A DNA stretch of 64,000 bases, from assembly GCF_000407485.1 (NCBI RefSeq), contig NZ_ASWD01000001.1, positions 868,001-932,000 of the forward strand. Direction: 5' to 3'. A program made the position numbers and the translations under genes. This stretch comes from Enterococcus pallens ATCC BAA-351. GTDB taxonomy: Bacteria; Bacillota; Bacilli; Lactobacillales; Enterococcaceae. This document shows positions 27,070 to 36,023 of this stretch, in pieces (position 1 is the first letter of the stretch; each line of letters starts with the position of its first letter). The notes beneath the pieces are model-generated. The model was not told where the DNA came from and did no database searches. It saw only the letters and a program-made list of their open reading frames with translations.

Positions 27070-28245
27070 ATGAAAAATGATGATAAATCCCCATTAATTG
27101 CCTTTTTTGGTGGAAAAACGTCCTATTATCTGATAGGTTTGGTGGCTCTTTTGTCGGTTACTATCTACATGCTAAACAAAATTTCTTTCATTTTCCATCC
27201 CTTAGTAGTTATTTTTACCACAATTTTGCCACCGATGATTTTTGCTTTGCTGCTATATTATTTGTTTAATCCGATTGTCAATTTTCTGAGCAAGAAAGGT
27301 TTGTCTCGTGGATTAAGTATTGGACTAAGCTATGTTGTGATTTTAGGGGCTATAGTAATTGGCGGCTTTCAGCTGGGACCAATCGTGGAACATCAAGCCT
27401 CCGATTTATTTGAACAGTTGCCGGTATTCTTCAATGACTTTCAGGAAACTGTCCAAAAGCTGTTAGACAATACCCCTTTTGCAGCGCAATCGGATGAAGC
27501 TATGGCATCGATTGATAACCTTGTGAAGGATTTTGCCAACTTTATTGCTAGCAATTGGCAAAAAGGAGCAAAAGGCTTAGGTACGATCTTTTCAGCAGTC
27601 TCTAGTGTAGCTATTACCTTGTTTACTGGACCAATTGTCGCATTCTTTCTAATTAAGAATCCTCATAAGCTCTATCAATCATTCATTGCGATTGTACCAC
27701 CTAGATTTCGCGACGATGTTCAGGAGCTGACAAAAATTGCGAATCAACAGCTAGGAGCCTTTTTGAAGGGACAGGTGATTGCTTCACTTTTATTAGGAGC
27801 TATTTATTGGGTGGTTTTCTTATTAATTGGTATGGAATTTGCCACGGTTATCGCCATCGCAGCCGGCATCTTAAGTATTGTTCCTTATATTGGTGCATTT
27901 TTGGCCTTTTTTCCGGGACTTTTTATTGCCTTTCAGGACTCAACTTTTATGGTCGTTAAATTTGGCATCGCTTGGTTTGCGGTACAAATGCTCCATGGTG
28001 ATCTCGTTGTGCCTAGGGTAATGGGTGATCGATTGAAGATTCATCCAGTGACTATTTTGGTGGTTTTATTAGTCATGGGTGATCTGTTAGGACTGGTTGG
28101 CGTAATCTTTGGAATTCCTATTTACTCAATGATTAAGCTGCTGGTTGTATTTACTTTCCGCAAGTTCAAACAGCGCTACAACCATTATTTCGGTGAAAAG
28201 GGTACTTATCAGAATACCGATTTTTCTGAGGATGATTACTTGTAA
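27070..28245 (+). CDS. AI-2E family transporter (YueF/PerM-like permease)
   Basis: 391 residues from ATG 27070 with GAGGTG upstream. About eight membrane spans with the family pattern: two helices early (YYLIGLVALLSVTIYMLN; VIFTTILPPMIFALLLYYLF), a soluble middle, then LGAFLKGQVIASLLLGAIYW, ILSIVPYIGAFLAFFPGLFI, MLHGDLVVPRVMGDRLKIHP and a last helix. Members export autoinducer-like or other small molecules, or act as Na+/H+ antiporters; the substrate is undetermined. Followed by a small gene and terminator. Confidence 0.9.
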   Translation: MKNDDKSPLIAFFGGKTSYYLIGLVALLSVTIYMLNKISFIFHPLVVIFTTILPPMIFALLLYYLFNPIVNFLSKKGLSRGLSIGLSYVVILGAIVIGGFQLGPIVEHQASDLFEQLPVFFNDFQETVQKLLDNTPFAAQSDEAMASIDNLVKDFANFIASNWQKGAKGLGTIFSAVSSVAITLFTGPIVAFFLIKNPHKLYQSFIAIVPPRFRDDVQELTKIANQQLGAFLKGQVIASLLLGAIYWVVFLLIGMEFATVIAIAAGILSIVPYIGAFLAFFPGLFIAFQDSTFMVVKFGIAWFAVQMLHGDLVVPRVMGDRLKIHPVTILVVLLVMGDLLGLVGVIFGIPIYSMIKLLVVFTFRKFKQRYNHYFGEKGTYQNTDFSEDDYL

Positions 28246-28326
28246 CCAGTTCTCAAGTCCATTCTTTTGTATTTTCTCAACAAAAGTGCTAATTTAGAGT
28301 CAATCAAAGAAATGGAGTGAAGGATC

Positions 28327-28506
28327 ATGGAAAAATTTTTAAACAGTAAGTTAATTGAAGCTAAAAAAGAAGTTGAACGTTTAGAAGATCGTCGCAGCGA
28401 AAGCTTGGGCAACTCCATCAACTACATTGAAAACGAAATTCAAATCCAACGGTTGTATGCTCAAATTGAAGCTTACGAAATTGCTTTAGACGAAGCAAAA
28501 AAATAA
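28327..28506 (+). CDS. Small 59-residue coiled-coil protein
   Basis: MEKFLNSKLIEAKKEVERLE ... ALDEAKK, with a GGAG-containing ribosome site upstream and a strong terminator right after the stop. Almost entirely heptad-like helix rich in Glu/Lys/Leu, so a short coiled coil is likely. No membrane or secretion signal. The unit structure (own ribosome site, terminator, clean codon use) supports a real gene. Function unknown. Confidence 0.75.
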   Translation: MEKFLNSKLIEAKKEVERLEDRRSESLGNSINYIENEIQIQRLYAQIEAYEIALDEAKK

Positions 28507-28514
28507 GATAAAAA

Positions 28515-28541
28515 AACCACTACAGATGTAGTGGTTTTTTT
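28515..28541. terminator. Terminator between small coiled-coil gene and hemolysin III gene
   Basis: CCACTACA-GA-TGTAGTGG flanked by A and T runs, usable in both directions between the convergent genes. Confidence 0.9.
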
Positions 28542-28558
28542 ATAGTTCCAACACTCAG

Positions 28559-29197
28559 CTAATAAAGGTAAACTGCAAAGAACATCAACAAAGCACCTAG
28601 TATAACGAATAAATGCCATATAACATGAGTAAACTTCTTGCTTTTCATGCTATAAAATAATGATCCAATGGAATAGGAAAGTCCTCCTCCTACCAATAAA
28701 AGTAAACCTTTAATTCCAATACTTTGGTATAAAACGGGTAAAGCAATAACGACGGCCCACCCCATTACATTATATAATATCGTTGACATATTGGAAACGC
28801 TGCTCCTTTTAGTCAAGGTCATACTCTTGTAAATAATTCCTACAACTGCCGCTAACCAAATCACTACCAGCAAAATAACTCCTAATATCCCTTTAATCCG
28901 AAGCAGACAAAACGGTGTATACGTGCCAGCAATCAGTAAAAAAATCGAGCAGTGGTCAAAGACCTGAAAAATCTTTCGCGCCTTGGTAAAGATCAAACTG
29001 TGATACAAAGTAGAAGCAAAGAAAAGAACAAACAAACATATGCCATAAATGATAAAAGAAACATAGTCAAGATTCGTTGTTGCCTTTTGCAATAAGAACC
29101 CAACTCCGACTAAACTAAAAACGGCCGCAATCCCGTGTGTTACAGCATTCAATACTTCATTTGTAATTAAGTATCTGCGACTAAACTCTGCGTTCAT
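28559..29197 (-). CDS. Hemolysin III family (YqfA/PAQR-like) membrane protein
   Basis: 212 residues from ATG 29197, six bases after GAGGTG. Seven predicted membrane helices with the family residues: NEVLNAVTHGIAAVFSLVGV, SFIIYGICLFVLFFASTLYH with the conserved Ser and His, FDHCSIFLLIAGTYTPFCL, and the late THVIWHLFVILGALLMFFAV. These His/Asp/Ser residues coordinate zinc in the PAQR fold. Despite the name, hemolytic activity is not established for most members. Confidence 0.92.
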   Translation of the reverse strand: MNAEFSRRYLITNEVLNAVTHGIAAVFSLVGVGFLLQKATTNLDYVSFIIYGICLFVLFFASTLYHSLIFTKARKIFQVFDHCSIFLLIAGTYTPFCLLRIKGILGVILLVVIWLAAVVGIIYKSMTLTKRSSVSNMSTILYNVMGWAVVIALPVLYQSIGIKGLLLLVGGGLSYSIGSLFYSMKSKKFTHVIWHLFVILGALLMFFAVYLY

Positions 29198-29282
29198 ACA
29201 TTTCACCTCAAATTAATTGTTGATAACAGTATAACATGATTAGAAAAACAATTCAATCTAGTTATCAAAACTACATGGCGAA

Positions 29283-29582
29283 TCAGCTTATAACGATCCC
29301 ATCTTTAATCAGACGATAGCCGTAAATCAGTCGTTTTTCTTCCCCTAATAAATATAGATCCGCTTCTTTATACCGATTCAAGGTGGTAACAAATTCTTTT
29401 GTTGTTAGAGCCGGCTGTTTCGGATCCTGTCTAATTATAATTTCATCCGTTGCCTTATCCACAACCAGACGATTTACTGGTTTTTCTTTACTATCTGCGT
29501 AAACATACATCATTGTTGATAAGTTATTGAAGCTATCATCCGCATCCACCTGCAATGCAGCTAATAAATCTTTGGCTTTCAT
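29283..29582 (-). CDS. Small hypothetical protein
   Basis: 99 residues from ATG 29582, with GGAGG and a good spacing; an upstream extension has no ribosome site. The sequence MKAKDLLAALQVDADDSFNN to ...LIYGYRLIKDGIVIS is mixed alpha/beta and soluble. Family not recognised. It ends 283 bp short of the nitrilase-type gene unit, is read on the same strand, and has no obvious partner. Confidence 0.65.
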   Translation of the reverse strand: MKAKDLLAALQVDADDSFNNLSTMMYVYADSKEKPVNRLVVDKATDEIIIRQDPKQPALTTKEFVTTLNRYKEADLYLLGEEKRLIYGYRLIKDGIVIS

Positions 29583-29725
29583 CTCATTCCTCCACTCGTC
29601 TCTTTCATTATACTGCTTTTTTACGACAATCAAAAAAATGGCAGCTTTTCTTAATAAGAGTCGTTCTTTCTCCGTATATGCTAAGGCAGGATCTTCGCCC
29701 ATAAAAAAAAAAGACCCTCTCAGGT

Positions 29726-30505
29726 CTAATAAAGCTCCGGGCGCCGATCGTGAAACACCGGTATCCCCTTTCGTACCTCTTCAATCAATGCTAAATCAAT
29801 CGTAGTTGTCCCAGCTGTTTCCTGTTCATCCAGCTCCAGCAATATTTGCCCCAAAGGATCAACCACCATTGAATGGCCGCCAAACTGATTGTCTGGATCG
29901 CTCCCGACACGGTTCACGCCAATCACAAAGGCTTGGTTTTCAATCGCTCGAGCCAGCAGCAGCTTTCTCCAAGCATCAATACGTACCAACGGCCATTGTG
30001 CTGGTACTACAAACAGCTTAGTTCCTGCTTCACTAGCTTGCTTACGAAACCATTCTGGAAAACGCAGGTCGTAGCAAATCATGCAGGAAAGGACCGTCTC
30101 CCCCAAATCCACTGACAACCCCTGATCTCCGGCGGTCAAAAACTTTTCCTCTTGCATCAAACGAAATAGATGGACTTTATTGTAGCTGCCTAAACACTCA
30201 CCAGAAGGTCCATAAACAAAAGTAGTGTTGTAATACTCATTTCCCCGCTTCAGCGCAACAGAGCCGCCTACAAGGTAAATCTGGTACTTTCTAGCCAGCA
30301 GAGACAGGAAGACTTGGGTTTGCTGTCCCTTAACATCGGCTATTTCGGCTAAACGGGTCAAATCATAGCCGGTATTCCACATTTCTGGCAAAATCACCAG
30401 ACTATGTGGAACCAGCTTTGCTGTTTCACACCACTGTTCCACATGGAACATATTAGCTTGCGGCTGACCATATTGAATATCCATTTGCAGCAAAGTGATT
30501 TTCAT
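29726..30505 (-). CDS. Carbon-nitrogen hydrolase (nitrilase superfamily), probable omega-amidase
   Basis: 259 residues. Catalytic triad of the family is visible: Glu in VILPEMWNTGYDL, Lys in NKVHLFRL, Cys in MICYDLRFPEWFR. Omega-amidases hydrolyse 2-oxoglutaramate, which forms when glutamine donates its amino group to keto-acids such as the methionine precursor KMTB; the B. subtilis counterpart MtnU is linked to methionine salvage. Here it is the last gene of the methionine transport operon, 2 bp from metI, supporting that role. Confidence 0.85.
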   Translation of the reverse strand: MKITLLQMDIQYGQPQANMFHVEQWCETAKLVPHSLVILPEMWNTGYDLTRLAEIADVKGQQTQVFLSLLARKYQIYLVGGSVALKRGNEYYNTTFVYGPSGECLGSYNKVHLFRLMQEEKFLTAGDQGLSVDLGETVLSCMICYDLRFPEWFRKQASEAGTKLFVVPAQWPLVRIDAWRKLLLARAIENQAFVIGVNRVGSDPDNQFGGHSMVVDPLGQILLELDEQETAGTTTIDLALIEEVRKGIPVFHDRRPELY

Positions 30506-30507
30506 GA

Positions 30508-31170
30508 TTAGCTCCGATCTAAGCTTTTCGCAATTAAATTCCCTACAGACTGAACGATTTGCACTAGTATAATCAATAAAATAATTGTACCATACATCAC
30601 AGCCGGTTCATTCCGCAAAAAACCATATTGGTAAGCAATACTCCCTAAGCCACCTGCACCAACTAAACCAGCCATTGCGGTTGCACCGATTAAGCCGATC
30701 ATAGCAATCGTCAAGCCTCGAATAATTCCCCCGCGGGCTTCTCGCAACAGAACAGTCTTAATAATGTTGAAATTGCTGATCCCCATAGACTGGTAGGCTT
30801 CGATTACACCACCGTCTACTTCTAACAGCGAAGTTTCTACCAGGCGGGCCAGATAAGGCGCCGTATATACAATTAGAGGCAGTAGAACACCGCGCACACC
30901 AATTGTTGTTCCCATAATAAACTTGGTTACTGGCAAGATCAGAAAGAGCATAATAATAAATGGCAGTGAGCGTAAAATATTGATTAACCAGTTTGATACT
31001 GAATAAACGGTAGGATTGCTGTTCAATCCACCTGGTCGAGTCAATACCAGCAGAACACCTAACGGAATACCTATTAAAATGGAAATTCCTAAGCCAATCA
31101 CTACCATGATCAAGGTTTGACCTAAGCCTTCTACAATAACGGCTCCCCATTGTTCATAAAATTGGGTCAT
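30508..31170 (-). CDS. metI: Methionine ABC transporter permease
   Basis: 220 residues, five membrane spans. The EAA loop (EAYQSMGISNFNIIKTVLLR EAR region) that docks the ATPase is present at about residues 130-150. The order metQ-metN-metI and overlap with metN by 4 bp support methionine as substrate. Also called metP in Bacillus. Confidence 0.93.
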   Translation of the reverse strand: MTQFYEQWGAVIVEGLGQTLIMVVIGLGISILIGIPLGVLLVLTRPGGLNSNPTVYSVSNWLINILRSLPFIIMLFLILPVTKFIMGTTIGVRGVLLPLIVYTAPYLARLVETSLLEVDGGVIEAYQSMGISNFNIIKTVLLREARGGIIRGLTIAMIGLIGATAMAGLVGAGGLGSIAYQYGFLRNEPAVMYGTIILLIILVQIVQSVGNLIAKSLDRS

Positions 31171-32183
31171 GCTTGCACCTCCTCAATAAAAACACCTTGT
31201 AAAGCGATATAGGCTTTAGCGTTTTGATAGTCTTCTTCACTGCCGCCAGCTAGCTGAACCAGCAGCTGCCCATGACGCTGTTCCTTCAAGTAACTAATAT
31301 TACCGCTCAAAATATTCGGTGTTACCACATAATCCTGAGCAACACGAGCTAAAATCGGTTCGGTAGCTTCTTCACCAATAAACTGCAGATGCAGCAGCCG
31401 GCCGGTTTGCTTGTAGACATTCAGCACTTCTTCCGGCACATTATAATTTTCATTGGCACCGATAAAGCGTTTGGTCGTAGTTTTTTTCGGCTGTGTGAAA
31501 ACCTCAATCACCGGACCTTCCTCAATGATTTCCCCTTCTTCCATTACCGCTACCCGATCACAAATACGCTGCACGACATCAATTTCATGGGTAATCAGGA
31601 AAATGGTGATACCCAGCTCCTGATTAATCTCCAGCAAAAGCTCAAGAATCGATTCCGTGGTTTCTGGATCAAGAGCACTGGTAGCTTCATCTGATAGCAA
31701 AATCTCTGGCTCATGAGCCAAAGCGCGGGCAATTGCTACCCGCTGTCTTTGTCCCCCAGATAATTGGGAAGGATAATTGTCCTTGCGATCCATCAGTCCA
31801 ACCAAGGTTAAATATTTTTCTGCCCGCTGTTTGATTTCTGGTGCCGGAACCCCTTCTAAGCTCAAGGGCTTAGCAATATTTTCATAAACAGTCGCAGTAG
31901 AAAGCAGGTTATAGCCTTGAAAAATCATGCCGATCTTGCGGCGTGCCAGCAGCAGCTCCTTTTTAGTGAGCTCGTTTAAATTGCGTCCATTGATCCAAAC
32001 TTCACCCTTGGTGGGCGGTTCTAAAAAGTTGATCATACGAATCAAGGTGGATTTCCCTGCTCCTGAGTAACCTACTACACCGAAAATTTCACCCTTTTTA
32101 ATTGATAGCGTGACGTCCTTTACTGCTTCAATAGTTTTCTTTTTTTGCTGATAGGTTTTAGATACCTGCTTTAACTCAATCAT
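31167..32183 (-). CDS. metN: Methionine ABC transporter ATPase
   Basis: 338 residues from ATG 32183, preceded by GAGGGG; the frame stays open further upstream into metQ but that is overlap. ABC features: Walker A GYSGAGKST, signature LSGGQRQRVAIARAL, Walker B EILLSDEATSALDP, and switch His in ITHEIDVV. The last ~90 residues are the NIL regulatory domain (RLLHLQFIGEEATEPILARV...), which binds methionine and damps transport. Middle of the T-box-controlled operon. Confidence 0.96.
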   Translation of the reverse strand: MIELKQVSKTYQQKKKTIEAVKDVTLSIKKGEIFGVVGYSGAGKSTLIRMINFLEPPTKGEVWINGRNLNELTKKELLLARRKIGMIFQGYNLLSTATVYENIAKPLSLEGVPAPEIKQRAEKYLTLVGLMDRKDNYPSQLSGGQRQRVAIARALAHEPEILLSDEATSALDPETTESILELLLEINQELGITIFLITHEIDVVQRICDRVAVMEEGEIIEEGPVIEVFTQPKKTTTKRFIGANENYNVPEEVLNVYKQTGRLLHLQFIGEEATEPILARVAQDYVVTPNILSGNISYLKEQRHGQLLVQLAGGSEEDYQNAKAYIALQGVFIEEVQA

Positions 32184-32199
32184 CTGTTTTCCCCTCAAT

Positions 32200-33024
32200 C
32201 TAAAAGGCAGGAACAACCGAACCTTTGTATTTCTCTTTAATAAATTCTTTTGTTTCATCTGAATGGTAATATTTTTCAATTTCCTTCACTACTGCATCCT
32301 CTTTATTGCTGCTGCGAACGACGAAAACATTTGGATATGGATTGTCTACCAACGGCTCATGGAAGATCGAATCGTCATTGATCGTCAAACCTGCGCTGAA
32401 GGCAAAGTTGGTATTGATAACTGCCGCAGTCAATTCACCTAACTGAGAAGGAATCTGTGAAGCTTCCAATTCGATAATTTCGATGTTCTTTGGGTTGTCT
32501 TCTACATCATTCTTAGTTGCCTGCACCGCTACCCCCTCTTTTAAGGTAAGCACACCGGCGTCCTCTAAAAGCTTCAATGCCCGATACTCGTTAGTTGGAT
32601 CGTTTGGCACTCCAACCTTATCGCCGTCCTTCAATTCGTCCAAATTCTTGACCTTTTCTGAATAAGCGCCTAACGGAAAGGCTACTGTTTCAAAGGCTTG
32701 CTCAATTTCATAACCTTTATCCTTTACTTGCTGATCCAAAAACGGAATCGTCTGGTAACTGTTGGCATCCAAGTCCCCATCATTTAATGCGGTATTCGGT
32801 GTATTATAATCATCAAATGCTTTAATTTTAATAGTTAAGCCGTCTTTTTCTGCCTGCTTAGCTACTTCTTCTAGAATCTCTTGATGTGGACCTGAAGTAA
32901 CACCCACTGTCACTTCTTTTTCATCCAAGGCTGCTGATTTATCACTGCCGCCTCCGCAACCAGCAAATACCAATGCTGCCAATGCCAATGTTCCTACTAA
33001 TAATGTGTGTGATCTTTTCATCAT
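32200..33024 (-). CDS. metQ: Methionine-binding lipoprotein
   Basis: 274 residues. Signal peptide with lipobox VFAGC near residue 22, then a NlpA/MetQ-type binding fold with EVTVGVTSGPHQEILEEVAK, DANSYQTIPFLDQQVKDKGY and NPYPNVFVVRS. Captures methionine outside the membrane for MetN-MetI. First gene of the operon, right after the T-box terminator. Confidence 0.96.
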   Translation of the reverse strand: MMKRSHTLLVGTLALAALVFAGCGGGSDKSAALDEKEVTVGVTSGPHQEILEEVAKQAEKDGLTIKIKAFDDYNTPNTALNDGDLDANSYQTIPFLDQQVKDKGYEIEQAFETVAFPLGAYSEKVKNLDELKDGDKVGVPNDPTNEYRALKLLEDAGVLTLKEGVAVQATKNDVEDNPKNIEIIELEASQIPSQLGELTAAVINTNFAFSAGLTINDDSIFHEPLVDNPYPNVFVVRSSNKEDAVVKEIEKYYHSDETKEFIKEKYKGSVVPAF

Positions 33025-33045
33025 GAATTCCCCCTAATTTTTAAG

Positions 33046-33330
33046 CTAAAAAAACTCGTCCCTTTTCCACTCAATTGAGTTGGAAAAAGGACGAGTTTAC
33101 TCGCGTTACCACCTTTATTCGCAAAAGTCTCGCAACTCTTGCCTTCACTAGTACGTATGCATACTAGAGCGTGTCTAACGAGCGCTACCCCGTTGACGCC
33201 TACTTATCGACGCCACCGTTCAGAGACCATTTTCTAAATGCCGCTGCATACCTGCTCTCACCTACCCAGGCTCTCTTTGATGCTTGATCATCTATACTTT
33301 TCTCTTCATCACGTTTTAACTTTTGATATG
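33046..33330 (-). promoter_or_regulatory. T-box riboswitch, methionine specifier
   Basis: On the minus strand the leader contains the T-box core AAAGGTGGTAACGCGA (33101-33116) and then a terminator stem, ACTCGTCC...GGACGAGT with a T-run (33046-33097). Stem I is closed by GAGA/TCTC and in its loop the codon before the purine reads ATG (within GAAAATGGTCTC), so the expected tRNA is Met. Uncharged tRNA-Met would stabilise the antiterminator and turn on metQ-metN-metI. The specifier fits the genes it controls. Confidence 0.92.
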
Positions 33331-33336
33331 CTAAGT

Positions 33337-33365
33337 ATATTACTCATCTATTTTTCATTTGTCAA
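33337..33365 (-). promoter_or_regulatory. Promoter of the T-box met operon
   Basis: TTGACA and TAATAT with a 17-bp spacer on the minus strand, predicting transcription start near 33330. Confidence 0.82.
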
Positions 33366-33454
33366 CCACTTTTATTCATAAAAATCACAGTTGACTTTAA
33401 TAATAGAAAGGCTTAGACTAGTTTCAATTCAAAAATCAAGGAGCTGAAGCTGTA

Positions 33455-34522
33455 ATGAACCTAGCAACCGAAGTACGTCCTGGCGCCAATCGCTACGCCA
33501 CCGGAAAGAACATTTTACACGAATTACCTCAATATTTGGAACCCTTCAAAAAAGTAGCTGTCGTTACTGGAACTATTTCCTATCAAATCTTTTCAGATTA
33601 CTATAAAAAAGAACTTGAATACCCGATTTTTCGTTATGATGGCAGTGCTAGCCGCGAGGATGCACACCGGATCGCTGAAGAAATTGGCGAAGCAGATGTG
33701 ATCGTCGCTATCGGCGGTGGTCGGGTTTTGGATACTGGAAAATTAGTAGCTGATGAAATGAATATTGATGCCATCATGGTCCCTACCCTAATCTCAAATT
33801 GTGCACCGTTTACACCGATCGTGGCCGTATATCATCCAGATCGCACCTTCCGTGAGATGGGGTTCATGACCCGTGCACCTTACTTAACTTTAATCGACTA
33901 TGACTTCCTATTAGCTACACCAAAGGATTACTTCGTAGCTGGAATCGGCGATACTGTCGCTAAATGGTATGAAATTAAAGGAATTACTGAACAGTTGTCA
34001 GCGGACGAAAAGAGCGCTTACATTCGTTTAGGTATCGCTAGTGCAAAGGTTATCTTAGATATTCTGCTGGAGGACTCTATTCAAGGGATCAAAGACTTGG
34101 AAAACCAGCAAATCACCCCTGCTTTTGAACGTGTGGCGGATACGATTATTGGCTTAGCTGGTGAAACCGGAGGATTTGCAGCTACCTATGGACGTTCGGC
34201 TGGTGCCCATGCTGTCCATGATGGTCTTTCATATTTAGAATCTACACACAATCAACTGCATGGTAACAAGGTAGCTTACGGAATCCTCGTTCAGTTAGCT
34301 CACACCAACGAAATTGATGAAATCAAAAAATTAAAGGACTTCTACCAAGCAACAGGCTTACCTTTAAAGTTAGCTGAACTAAACGTGACTCAAACAGACG
34401 CCGAGGCACTGAAACCTTGTACCGATCATGCAGCCAGTGAAGAAGAAACCTTTAGAATGATTGATCCTGAAATAACTCCAGAACAGGTTTACCAAGCTAT
34501 TCAAGTGGTTGAATCACTTTAA
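33455..34522 (+). CDS. Iron-containing alcohol dehydrogenase family; hydroxycarboxylate dehydrogenase (HcxA/YbdH)-like
   Basis: 355 residues, start after AAGGAGC. NAD-binding motif VIVAIGGGRVLDTGKLVAD and metal ligands in GDTVAKWYE, AGAHAVHDGLSYLE and NQLHGNKVAYGILV follow the glycerol-dehydrogenase-like branch. E. coli HcxA reduces 2-oxo acids including 2-oxobutyrate and the methionine keto-acid. Its position divergent from the methionine T-box operon makes that role attractive, but glycerol dehydrogenase-like activity cannot be excluded. A TTGACT...TAGACT promoter lies upstream. Confidence 0.8.
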   Translation: MNLATEVRPGANRYATGKNILHELPQYLEPFKKVAVVTGTISYQIFSDYYKKELEYPIFRYDGSASREDAHRIAEEIGEADVIVAIGGGRVLDTGKLVADEMNIDAIMVPTLISNCAPFTPIVAVYHPDRTFREMGFMTRAPYLTLIDYDFLLATPKDYFVAGIGDTVAKWYEIKGITEQLSADEKSAYIRLGIASAKVILDILLEDSIQGIKDLENQQITPAFERVADTIIGLAGETGGFAATYGRSAGAHAVHDGLSYLESTHNQLHGNKVAYGILVQLAHTNEIDEIKKLKDFYQATGLPLKLAELNVTQTDAEALKPCTDHAASEEETFRMIDPEITPEQVYQAIQVVESL

Positions 34523-34524
34523 AA

Positions 34525-35984
34525 GTTTACCTCAAACAAATAAAGTTTACTTTAATCCTATCAGGCATATCTTGATAGGATTTTTTGTGGTTTACTTTAT
34601 ATATTTATTTGCGCTAAGGCTTATATATCAGCATTTTATATTGAAGTAAACTTTTTTTATCTTGAGGTTTACTTTATATTCCAATAATCTATATAGCTAC
34701 TGATTATACGTAGCTAATTTCCTGTTCATGGTTTAGTTAAGGTAAACTTTTTATAAAAAAAGTAAACTTTAATTTATCTAATTATTTTAGGTTTACTTCA
34801 AATAGTTGCTTTCATATCAGTGATAACATCAAAGGTTTACCTTAATAAGAAACAAATAAAAGGTAAACTTTAATAGAAAAATTATTAAAGTTTACCTTTG
34901 AGACACCATTAAGAACTCAACTCATGAGGATATAGGGTTTACCTTATCAGTCCTTTTTAATAGGCCAGTAATAAAGTACACCTCAAATAAACACGTTAAC
35001 ATAAGTAATTCAAATTAAAGTTTACTTTTTATTTATAGTATCCAAGGTTTACTTTAGAATAAACATTTTATACAGTATACCTCAAAATAATAGCATTAAA
35101 TCAGCCTCTTGAATTAAAGTAAACTTTTTAAACAAGATAAAAAAGTTTACCTTATTTAGCTTGTTTTATGTATATTCCTGAAAGGTTTACCTCAAAAAAA
35201 TAAAAGTTTACTTTTTAAAGCTTTTTCATATGGGCTAAAAGCTCGGAAACCCTGATATATCAATGTCTATATAAAAAGTAAACCTTTAAACATACAAATG
35301 AAGGTTTACTTTTTATATAGATAATTTGCAGTTTACCTTGAAAATACACTTCAATTTACTGCAATCATCGCAATTGGTAATAGCTCATCTTTGAGATTCA
35401 ATGTTTAATTCAGTGAATCCTCTTAATATTCCAATTAAGGTAAACTTTTATCTTTTAATTCAGAATATCATCACGTACTAATGAATAATTAAGGTCAACC
35501 TTTAATTAGAAGTAAACTCTTATTTATTTAATAATGGTTTACTTTTTAAGGGATAAAAGGTTGTTAAATAAGCATTTAACAGATTAAAAAGTAAACCTCA
35601 ATTCTGTTCATTGAAATGATATTTATGTGCTTATCTCTAGGTATTTATTTAGGTTTTCTATTCTGAGGTAAACCTTTAGTTTATTTGAAGTGTACTTTAA
35701 TAATATTAAGGTAGACTTTTTGTGTTTAGTATTACTTTAATTGCAGTCTTTATGTCTTCAAAAGGTTTACTTTAATTACTATAAGGTATACTTTAATATT
35801 TAGTACAGTAAACCTTATATGAATTTTAGAGGTTTACTTTAATGTCTTTTTTGTAGTTTACCTCAATTGCTGCTTTTCTTTCATATTGTTGTTCTTAACA
35901 GTAAACTTCAATTAATTAGGGTTTACCGTCTTTTGTATTTATTATAGTAAACCTTATTGTCTTTTCGTATGAATTATAGTAAAC
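34525..35984. repeat. GTTTAC iteron array upstream of parA (probable centromere)
   Basis: I count 34 exact GTTTAC or GTAAAC hexamers in 1460 bp, in both orientations, commonly in the context AA(A/G)GTTTAC(C/T)TT, plus about six one-base variants (GTATAC, GTCAAC, GTAGAC, GTACAC). Spacing is irregular, mostly 20-45 bp. No gene fits here. RepA_N plasmids such as pAD1 carry iterons flanking their parA/parB-like pair that are bound by the small partner. This array is the likely partition site and autoregulatory operator, and it is unusually large. Confidence 0.85.
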
Positions 35985-36023
35985 TTTAAAAGAGTCTTAC
36001 ACAGGATAGGGGAGTAGTGATAT

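Noticed and set aside
34525-35984. CRISPR array
   Set aside because: Repeats are short, in both orientations and irregularly spaced; no cas genes.
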